23,225 nucleotides of DNA from Blastocladiella britannica (Eukaryota; Blastocladiomycota; Blastocladiomycetes; Blastocladiales; Blastocladiaceae), in assembly GCA_025349905.2 (NCBI GenBank), contig MU624803.1:1-23225 (forward strand). Reading direction: 5' to 3'. Numbering within the stretch: position 1 is the stretch's first letter; each line of letters opens with the position of its first letter. The notes below the pieces were generated by a model. The model was not told the DNA's origin, did not search any database, and worked only from the letters and a program-made list of their open reading frames with translations. The position numbers and the translations under genes were made by a program. Shown in pieces: positions 8,577 through 16,558 of the stretch.

Positions 8577-9772
8577 TTAATAGTACGCCGTGGACGCGTG
8601 GTACCAGCACGTAATGTGTCGCTTGAGCGGGTTGATGCACACGATGAAAAAGTTTTGGCGGTGTCGCATCGGAAACAGTTGCTGCCCACCACTGCTTGAC
8701 TGGGCCTTTGGCACCACCATGAATGCGGATCCATGCAGGATCAGGTCACCCGAGTCGGCCGTGCGTGTCACACTTTTAGTTTTCTTGTTTGAGTTGCCGA
8801 AATGAAGCACTAACTAAAATAAAGAAGAGCGCACCTGACCATCTCGCGATACACGGCCTTGGTGACCTCCAAGTACGCGCCGAGGTTATCTTCCCACTGG
8901 TTGACGCGGCCACCCAGCGCCAGATGCGCAAAGATGTGGTACAGCAGATCCGCTCGTGCCGAATCACTAGCGAATGCATCCCCAAACGCCGGCGCAGTCG
9001 CATCCAAGAGCACGCGGTGCATTTCATCGGCAATTATGGCGTCCCCAGGCTCGTTGTGGAGTTTGGCGGGATCTGGAGTGGACCCGATCCCGTCGGGCGG
9101 TGAGTAGGCATCGTCAAAGCACTTGACAATGGCTCCATTCTTGCGCACCGCGCCTGTATATTTTCTATTAGTGGTTTCTCACTGGCAGTGGAATTTGAAA
9201 AGAAGAAGAATACCGCAGTCAAAGAGGCCGTCGAACATGGACATGTCGGTTTGCGTGACGGTCAGTGGCAGAAACTCGAGCTGGCTCGGATCCAGCGCGG
9301 ATCCGCCCGAAACCAAGGTGTCATATTTATTGAGTACCTGTTATATTTCGTTTGGTAAGTTGCTTTGCCCGATCCAAAAGAGAAAGGAAACATGTTACCT
9401 TGATCTCGCTCCTAACGATCGGTTCACAAAAGAACTGCTCGAGAAATGCGGTCGAGTGGCCGGGGCCCACAAACGGGTCCAACGAAAAGCGGCGAAAGTA
9501 CATGTGGTCGGGTGCAAGTCCCCTGCCATTGCAAAGTTTATAAGGATATGCCAGGATATAACACTGCGAAAAAAGGAAGCGCACCACTTGTCAAAGAGCT
9601 CGCGCATTCGCAGCTCGGGCGACGCCTCGCCGCCAGATCGCAGGCGCTGTTGCACATTGACGGGAGTAGGTGGTGCCGTTGCTGCCGCCGGCTTGATCGC
9701 AAACGGCTGGTTTTCTCCATGTGAAGTGAATCGAAATGCAGGCGCATCACCAGGCGCAGCACGAAACGACAT
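8577..9772 (-). CDS. CFAP300: CFAP300 homologue, ciliary dynein-arm assembly factor
   Basis: Five exons on the minus strand: 9772-9585, 9522-9399, 9337-9214, 9153-8835 and 8772-8577. The four introns are 60-62 nt and the product is about 316 aa, against roughly 270 aa for the human protein. Several blocks match human CFAP300 (C11orf70) in order: an FRF motif near the N-terminus, a KW followed by YFRRFSLDPF, then IVKCFDD, DEMHRVLL, HLALGGRVNQWEDN, YLEVTK.VYREMV, and the C-terminal FFIVCINPLKRH..CWYH. CFAP300 works in the cytoplasm with dynein preassembly factors to load outer and inner dynein arms and is carried into the cilium. Its presence implies motile flagella, here probably zoospores. 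ATG 9772 (MSFRAAPGD) fits the family start best; ATG 9835 and ATG 9862 are in-frame alternatives. It lies directly downstream of PDH E1 alpha on the same strand, only about 110 bp away. Confidence 0.85.
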
Positions 9773-9885
9773 TTTGTAGTCACTGCCAGACACTGTCTGC
9801 TGCTGCTGGGCCAGAGGTTGTGCTGGTGATAGCATTTTCAAATATCCTTTCGAAACGAACATGGGAAAGAGAAAAAACTGATATT

Positions 9886-11094
9886 TTAGAACCGGTGCGT
9901 CTGCTCGACAGTGACACCGCGCAGCGTCGGCGGCTCAGTGCCCTTCTGGTAAATCTCGGTCCACATCTCCTCGACCGCGGGCTCAGGCGACAGCTTGGCC
10001 TCCTCGACCGCCTTGTCCACGTCCTCCTTGGCCTGCTTGTCAATGCCCTTGAGGTCGGCCTCGGTGGCAGCCTCCACCTCCAGGATCACGTTCTTGAGGC
10101 CCTGGATCGGGTCGCGCGTCGACCGCATGTGCTGGATCTCCTCGCGCGAGCGGTAGGTGGTACCCGGGTCCGACATGGAGTGCCCGCCGTACCGGTAAGT
10201 GTTGAACTCGAACACGAGCGGGCCGTGGTCGGGTGCGTACGTCTTGGCCCACTTCGCGGCCGAGTAGCAAGCCAGCACGTCCATGCCGTTGACTTTCACG
10301 CCGGGAACGTAGTCGCCGCGCGTGTAGTACTCGGTCGACGCCGCCGCCCGGTTGGCCGAGGTGCCCATGCCGTACCGGTTGTTCTCGCACCCAAACACCA
10401 CGGGAAGCTTCCACAGCTTGGCCATGTTGTACGCCTCAAAGATCTGGCCCTGGTTGGCCGCGCCGTCACCGTATAGCGCAAACGTGATGTTGCGGTGGCC
10501 CAGGTACTGCTGCGCAAGTGCAATGCCGGCGCCAACGGGCACCTGCGCGCCGACAATGCCGTTGCCGCCGTAGAAGTTGTGGGCAAACATATGCATCGAG
10601 CCGCCCTTGCCCTTGGTGATACCGTCCTTGCGGCCTTTTACGTTTCGTTGACGTCAATACTTCAGAATGATCAGCAAAAGCAAGAAAAAGAATATACCCA
10701 TGAGCTCAGCAAGAATGCTCTTGACCGATCCACCGCGCATCATGGTGAATCCGTGGCAACGGTAGGCCGAGATGATGGCGTCCTCGCGCTCGATTCCGTG
10801 CTCCATGCCGACGGCGATCGCCTCCTGGCCAATGTTGAGGTGCAGGAACCCGCGAATGAGCTTCTGCTTGTATAGCGCGTCGGCGGCCGTCTCCATGCGG
10901 CGCATCACCACCATGTCCTTGTACATCTGGATGAGCGTGTCCTTGGACACCGTCACCTCCGTGGGCGGGCCCGACTCGAGGCGGTGCAGATCAAACTTGG
11001 TCGCGAGCTGGATCGTGTATTCGGGCGACGTGGCCAGCGCGCGCGCGGCGAGCGGCGCGACGGCAGCGGGGGTGCGAAGGGCGCGGGCAAGCAT
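9886..11094 (-). CDS. PDA1: Pyruvate dehydrogenase E1 component subunit alpha, mitochondrial
   Basis: Two exons, 11094-10698 and 10634-9886, with a 63-nt intron, give 381 aa, the usual length. E1 alpha pairs with E1 beta to decarboxylate pyruvate with thiamine diphosphate in the mitochondrial matrix, the first step of the pyruvate dehydrogenase complex. The first 20 or so residues (MLARALRTPAAVAPLAARAL) form an Arg/Ala-rich presequence. Core motifs are GFLHLNIGQEA in exon 1 and the thiamine-diphosphate/Mg motif GDGAANQGQ at 188-196, which ends with a downstream ENNRYGMGT. The phosphorylation loop YRYGGHSMSDPG has the regulatory serine at Ser285, so control by PDH kinase and phosphatase is expected. 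The loop sequence, including GG instead of the animal HG, looks like the yeast protein. No defects are visible and identification is secure. Confidence 0.97.
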
Positions 11095-11740
11095 TGAAGG
11101 ATCAGACTAGAAAATGTTGACAAGTGAGCTCTTTTTATTTTGCCGGATAGCCAATGTGGGCAGACCGAGAAGTCGAATTGAAAGAAGAAGGCGAGAGACG
11201 GTCAGAGCGCGTGCGATCACGGCCGCAGGCTTTCCAGTCAAAGTCAAAGTAAAAAAAAGTAAAAGAAGGCACCCACCGCCTCCGTTGCCGGCAAGACGGC
11301 GGCTGCTTTTGTTGCAGTGGCGGCGGTCGTCGATGAATCGGGCGGCGCATCGCCAGAACGGTCCGTGGTGGATGCAGAAGGTTCTGATCTGGCCTCAGCA
11401 GAAGCGACCGGCGGGCGAGGAGCAGGCGTGGCAGCCAAAGTCGGGCGCGGCGACCGCGAGAAGGTGTTTTTCAGGGTTTTCCAGATGGCCATGCTTGTCT
11501 ATTGTGGTATGTATGTAGACCAAAGCCGTGGCCAAGGCTGCAGAACAAAAAAAAAGACAAGAGGACACGACGAGAGAAAAGGGAGTAAACAACAATTGAA
11601 TTCGGTACCAGAGGGCACGTCAACAAACAAGAACGAGAACAAGGTGTTAATCGGGCGAGAGAGAAATCGGGGAAGTTGCGATTTTGATTTAGTTTGAGCA
11701 AGATTACGACCCACCCCAACGTTAACACGTGGACCCACCC
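11095..11740. other. Gene-poor interval upstream of PDH E1 alpha
   Basis: About 650 bp separate the PDH start codon from the stop codon of the ZNRD2-like gene; both genes lie on the minus strand. The interval must hold the PDH promoter and the 3' end of the ZNRD2-like transcript. The part from about 11,520 to 11,710 is AT-rich and non-coding in character. An AATAAA-type hexamer lies on the minus strand near 11,138-11,144. One weak small ORF is listed separately. Confidence 0.45.
11135..11492 (-). CDS. Weak candidate small protein gene upstream of PDH
   Basis: On the minus strand an ORF starts MAIWKTLKNTF at 11492 and continues as about 74 Ala/Ser/Thr/Pro-rich residues to a possible donor near 11276-11272. 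A 43- or 47-nt intron ending at 11230, with a TTGAC branch-like sequence, would join it to a short 3' exon. The 43-nt version ends at a stop near 11135; the 47-nt version would end close to the PDH start. Codon use is GC-rich like real exons, but the composition is low complexity and I recognise no domain. It could equally be 5' untranslated or promoter sequence of PDH. Treat it as unproven. Confidence 0.2.
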
Positions 11741-12852
11741 TCACGCAAGGTCCTTGCGCAGTGCCACCAGCTCGCGAACCACGGCCACCACGCGAGAAAT
11801 GTCCTCCGGATGCTGTGCCTCGTTCAGCTTTCGCGACAGATGCGCCAGCTTGGAGTCCACGACCGGCACCAGCTGCACAAAGCTGGAAATACCACTGTTT
11901 CCGCTGGTCGAGCTTCCTGACAATAGTCGGTCGGCAATTTCAGCAATGGAGGTAGGAGCATGCGTCATGATCGGGCTCGGGGCAACGCCAGCCAGCGCAA
12001 TCACCGGCGCATCCGCCAGTGAGCGTGGGGTGGACGACGTCGCATGCACGTTGACCGGTGCAGGAGCAGGGGCAACTTCGGCGGCAACAACAGGGGAAGT
12101 GGATCCGGGAATACCGCACACCACGCACTCAATCGTGTCTTGGTGCTTCATGAGCGGCACCTGCATGTTTTTTTTTACTTGGTAATGAGAAATGCGGTCA
12201 TTTGTCAATGAAAAAAACAATACGAACCGAAATGCACCGAGGACAAGTCTCTGCCAGCATAGTCCACCCTTGCAGCATGCGCTGTCCGAGAAGGGCACTG
12301 GGCTCGGGAGCAGCATCACGGCTGGGCGGCGCCACGCCACGTGGTCCGTGGGCAGCCATCAAACGCGCACGCTGACGTGCAGTCTCGGCCGCCAGGTCGT
12401 TGGCGTCGATTTCCATGTCACTATCGCTGTCCTCGTCGCTGTTGCGATCAAAGCGGCGACGGTGCGGCGGTGCAGAAGCAGAAGAAGCATGGTCCAGCGC
12501 AGAGGAGGAAAAAGTGTCTGCAGCCAGGGCCGAGTCCACGGTGGCAGGCCGCAGGGATACTAGAGTTGGAGCCAATACAGGAACAGGGGCGGCACTAGAG
12601 GCAGCAGCAACGGACGGGTCACCGCAAAGAGGGCACAGCTTGCGAATGGGCGGCACGCGCGACTGCATCAGCACGCAACCACAGGTCGGGGTCGGGCACG
12701 TCTCGTTGAGCATGGTCTATCGTTTTGTTGGCAAGGATATGAAAAAGAGATTATATGGAATAGAAAAAAGGCCATACCCAGCCCGAGAGCAGGAGACGAC
12801 CCATCTCGGAGGACGCCCGGTTCATGCGCTCGGTGCGCGATTCAATGGTCAT
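11741..12852 (-). CDS. ZNRD2/SSSCA1-like protein with two zinc ribbons
   Basis: Three exons, 12852-12778, 12716-12228 and 12160-11741 (introns 61 and 67 nt), encode about 327 aa. The family (Auto_anti-p27, human ZNRD2/SSSCA1) has a short helix ending in GYxML.ETC followed by a Cys4 zinc ribbon. Here this unit occurs twice. Residues 18-56 read LLLSGWTMLNETC with ribbon cysteines 32, 37 or 39, 53 and 56. Residues 167-203 read LLGQRMLQGWTMLAETC with cysteines 183, 186, 200 and 203. Between them is a Ser/Ala-rich linker with a basic patch (HRRRFDRN) and an acidic run (SDEDSDSDMEID). The C-terminus ends in a helix (ISRVVAVVRELVALRK) comparable to the C-terminal helix of human ZNRD2. The first exon/intron join is supported by recreating GWTML exactly as in the second repeat. 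Molecular role is unclear; the human protein is an autoantigen. Its start is 168 bp from the SEC13 start on the other strand. Confidence 0.8.
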
Positions 12853-13020
12853 TTTTATTTTTTGTTTTTTATACGCTGGCGAAAGAGATCAACGCGACCG
12901 TTGCGTAGCAAAAAGCTCGTCGCTCTTTCATCACGAGTACATACAAGTACGCGGCGCCGCTCTCCCCTCTCGGACTGAACGAACGACCGACCCATCGAGC
13001 TATAATTAAAAAAAAAAAAA
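12853..13020. promoter_or_regulatory. Compact bidirectional promoter region (ZNRD2-like / SEC13)
   Basis: Only 168 bp separate the two divergent start codons, so both promoters and both 5' leaders must lie here. The ends are AT-rich: a T-rich run next to the ZNRD2-like ATG and an uninterrupted run of 13 A residues abutting the SEC13 ATG. The centre is GC-rich. Shared regulation of the two genes is possible but not shown by sequence. Confidence 0.45.
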
Positions 13021-14248
13021 ATGGTACCTCTGGCTCTCGCTCTTCATGCAAGGACCAGAGACTGATATCAAATATATTGCCAGGTCAACGCGCCCACCTC
13101 CTTTGACTCGCAGCACGAGGACATTATCGTATGCATACTGTTCATTTGCCTTGTACCAAAAACTGATCAATCAACAAAAAAAATACAACAGCACGACGCC
13201 CAGTTTGACTACTATGGCAAACGTCTCGCCACCTGCTCGTCCGACAAGTCCATCAAGATCTTTGACGTCAAGGATGACGCACAGACGCTTCTTGACACGC
13301 TCAAGGGGTCCTTTTTTTTCCTTTTTCTTCGTTCGCGATCCCTCGTTCTTACCATTTAAAAAATATCATAGCCACGACGGTCCCGTCTGGGCCGTCGCCT
13401 GGTCGCACCCCAAATGGGGATCGCTGCTGGCTTCCGCTGGCTACGATCACCGCGTCTTTATCTGGCGCGAGTCGCAAAACGGCTCGTTTGTGAAGGTGTA
13501 CGAGCACCGCAAGCACACTGCTTCCGGTATGTATTATCCTTCCTTTTATGCATGTCCTCCCCCCCTCTTACTGCAAATATAAAAAGTCAACTCGATCGCA
13601 TGGGCACCTTATGAGTACGGCCTGGTGCTGGCGTGCGGATCGTCCGACGGAAATGTGTCGCTGCTGTCGTACGACGACGACACGCAAAAGTGGGAGGACT
13701 CGGTGCAGTTTGCCGCCAACTCGATCGGCGTCAACGCAGTGGCGTGGGCACCGGCCACGCACGCGGGCGCGCTGTTTGGTCTTGCCGGCAGCACCACCAA
13801 TGCGAACGCGGGCGGCGATCTGTCTGCGGCCGCCACAGCGCCCATGCAGCTGGCGACCGCTGGATGTGACAACACCGTCAAGCTGTGGACGCTGGCGTCG
13901 GCGCGCGGGCCCGCGCCTGAGCCAGCGTCGGCCGAGTCGCTCGATGGCCACGCCGACTGGGTGCGCGACGTGGCATTTGCGCCCAACGTCGGCGTTCCCG
14001 TGACCTACCTGGCATCGTGCGGCCAGGATAAGGCGGTGTTTGTGTGGACCCGCGCCGCTGGCGATGCATCGTGGACTCGCAAGTCGGTCGGCCAGTTTGA
14101 AGAGGTGGTCTGGCGCGTGTCGTGGAGCATCGCGGGCGATGTGCTGGCGGTGGCTGCCGGCGACAACAAGGTGACGCTGTGGCGCGAGAGCGCGGGCGGC
14201 GAGTGGGAGAAGGTGAGCACGCTCGAGGAGTACACGGCCGCGCACTGA
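13021..14248 (+). CDS. SEC13: SEC13, COPII coat and nuclear-pore beta-propeller protein
   Basis: Exons are 13021-13023 (ATG only), 13084-13128, 13192-13307, 13372-13526 and 13587-14248, giving 326 aa, close to human and yeast SEC13. SEC13 binds SEC31 to form the outer COPII cage on ER exit sites and is also part of the Y-complex of the nuclear pore. The protein follows family sequence throughout: [115 protein letters not shown] and GDNKVTLW. These are the six WD repeats of its open propeller. An Ala/Thr/Asn-rich insertion lies in the loop before [11 protein letters not shown]. The start depends on a 60-nt intron directly after ATG, since without it the frame hits a stop at once. The GTCCTT donor at 13308 is non-standard but fixed by homology. 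Confidence 0.96.
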
Positions 14249-14443
14249 AATTTATTGAGTTTTTTTTTCTTTTTTTTTTTCTTTGTGCCAAGTCGCATGA
14301 AGAAACGGATCTTCGCCGCGTTGGCCCCTTTGATCCGTCCTGCGGTGGATCCAATTCGATCCACGCTTGAGCTGGCCCCAGAAGCTGAGCTTAATGGCCT
14401 CGCTCTCTTTCTCTACCCAAAGACCACACCTAAAAGTCCACCA

Positions 14444-16402
14444 ATGCGTGCCCTCGCTCTTGCTCGCTCATCTCTTGCCCGCAGGCCGCCTTCGGCCATC
14501 CTGCTGGGGATCGCACGCAGCCATGCCACGGCAACTGCCAGTACCGCCATCGCGGATGGTGCCAGCGGCCCACTGCCATTCTCGGCCATGCCCCGTCTCC
14601 CTACCTACCCGTTGGTGGGCTCTATCCCTTACATTGCTTCGCTCGACCCGACCGGATCCAAAATGAAGGGCATGCATGAGGTCATGGCCAAGATCGCGCT
14701 GCTTCCACCCACGGACGGTGGAAGCGTGGTGCGTTGGCGCTCTCCGGCTTATGGCCAAGATGGCCTCATTGTCAGCGATCCGGAGGCAGCGCTGGATGTG
14801 TACCGCAACGAGGCGCGCGAGCCCCATCGCACCACCATGCCCTCATGGACGCTGTACCGCGAGGAAAAGGGGATAACCAAGGGTGTTGCTCTATCGGTGC
14901 GTCCTTACATTGCAAAAAGAGCTTGCCGTAGAGAATCAGGATTCTAATCGGCGATACCAACAGCAAGGCGAGGAGTGGCGCCGCCTGCGCTTTGCCGCCA
15001 ACGACCTGATCTTCAAGCCGCAGATCGTGCACTCCAAGTTCACGCAAGGGCTCGCATCGCCCACGACGCAGCTCATGGACGTCATTGAGTCACACATGCG
15101 TGCCAGCGGGCCCGATGCGCTGTCGGGTCACCAGCGGCTCGCCCTTGAGGATACGGTCATGCGGTGGTCGATTGAAGGTACATGCAACTGCAGCTATGAT
15201 TCGTAGATCCACTTCTGATTGTAAAAATATAGCCGTGTCGTCGGTTGTCCTGGCACGGCCAATGGGTGCCCTCAATGCCGATGGGACCGGAACCAACCCG
15301 CTCACGGCCCGGATGATCAAATCCTTTACTGCTCTCCTGCAATCAACAGGCCCAATCATTTACCTTCCCGAGTGGACGTGGCGGAACCCGACCATCCGGC
15401 AATTTGTCCCAGTGGCCCGCGACCATTGGCGTGACCTTGAAGAATTCCACACCGTGTGCGAGGAACTGGTATCTGGAACATTAGCCGAATTGGCGGCCAA
15501 ACCCGGGGCGCTCGAGGGATCGTTTTTCGGCATGCTCCTGGCCCGCGATCAAAACTTGACGCGCGACGAAATGTACTCCTTTGTGCGTACTTTCGTTCCC
15601 TTGTGTTTCCTTGCTTGTTTTGACGATCCTTGAGCGTGTGCAACCGCGCGACATATAGGCCAACGACTTTATGAATGCCGGGATCGATACCACGTCGCGT
15701 TCGGCTTTGCACACCACGTATTTGCTTGGCCAATACCCTGCCGTCCAAGAAAAGTTACGTGCCGAGGTCCTGGAGGTGGTTGGTCCTGAACCCAACGGTG
15801 TGGAGGTTTCCCACTTGCCCAAGCTCAAGTACATGCGCAATGTCATCAAGGTATATGATTTTTCTTTTCACTTCTCTGGAATCAGCTCACAAATGCACGG
15901 CAAAACAATCACAGGAATCGATGCGTATGATTCCGGTGGCTGCTCTCAATGGCCGTCGCGTCACGCGTCCGACCGTGATTGGTGGGTATGAGATCCCAGC
16001 GGGGACGGAAATCATCATCAACCACTATGGCATGTCCCACAACCCCCGGCACGTGGCGAATCCGGCGGTATTTGATCCCGAGCGCTGGGACTCGGACAGT
16101 GCGCCGCATGGAGGCGTCTCGAATCCATTTGGATATGGGTATTCCTATTTTTTCGGTTTAGGTGCATGGGCTCAAAAAAAAAAAAAAAAAAACTCACAAC
16201 AATCCACATTTTCACCAGCGCACGCATGTGCATTGGCCGCCGCATCGCCGAGCTCGAGCTGACGGTGTTCTTCGCCAACCTGGTCCGTCGTTTCCAAGTT
16301 GAACCTTCGCCGGAGCCGCTCAATTTATACATGCAACTGCTCTTGGGAAACGCCGAGCCGATGCCGATCCGCCTGTCTGTTCGCGACAACAAGCCGCTTT
16401 GA
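14444..16402 (+). CDS. Cytochrome P450, mitochondrial-clan type
   Basis: Six exons, 14444-14896, 14964-15177, 15233-15582, 15659-15850, 15915-16138 and 16219-16402, encode about 538 aa. P450s are haem monooxygenases; the substrate cannot be told from sequence. Visible motifs are I-helix NAGIDTTS (346-351 is AGIDTT), K-helix ESMR (404-407), FDPERW (456-461) and the haem loop FGYGARMCIG with ligand Cys482, followed by RRIAELE. FGxGxRxCxGRRIAELE is the pattern typical of animal mitochondrial P450s (CYP11/24/27 group). The N-terminus fits: instead of a hydrophobic ER anchor it has an Arg/Ala/Ser-rich presequence (MRALALARSSLARRPP). If mitochondrial, it would take electrons from ferredoxin. An in-frame upstream ATG at 14297 would add 49 residues. 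The gene is intact. The last intron splits the haem-binding loop and contains 19 consecutive A residues. Confidence 0.92.
16174..16192 (+). repeat. A19 homopolymer inside the last P450 intron
   Basis: Nineteen consecutive A residues lie in the 80-nt intron that splits the P450 haem-binding loop. It has no coding effect if the intron is removed, but its length is liable to replication and sequencing error. Confidence 0.9.
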
Positions 16403-16558
16403 GGTGGCAACTGGGAGCCAGTGGCGTTGGGCAAGGATGGAAAATGCTTTGATTTTGTTTTCGTCCATCAATATCCATGAAGTACCCTTTCATTCAACAC
16501 TTCCACATAATCTGGATACCAAAATTCGCTGGTCCTGCCTGGCATTCTTTGCGTCAAA

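Noticed and set aside
9736..10476. 246-codon plus-strand ORF across PDH E1 alpha and the CFAP300 5' flank
   Set aside because: It is antisense to the unmistakable PDH coding sequence and has a repetitive, Leu/Arg/His-rich composition.
11317..11697. 126-codon plus-strand ORF in the gene-poor interval
   Set aside because: Its second half lies in AT-rich non-coding sequence with Lys/Asn-rich translation and no homology signal; no supporting splice context.
13046..13582. 178-codon ORF overlapping SEC13 exons 2-4
   Set aside because: It reads through three SEC13 introns in the wrong frame; the spliced frame reproduces SEC13 motifs continuously.
14255..14443. N-terminal extension of the P450 upstream of ATG 14444
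   Set aside because: The frame is open and has an ATG at 14297, but the extension includes a run of Phe codons from a T tract and would bury the presequence; it is kept only as an alternative start.
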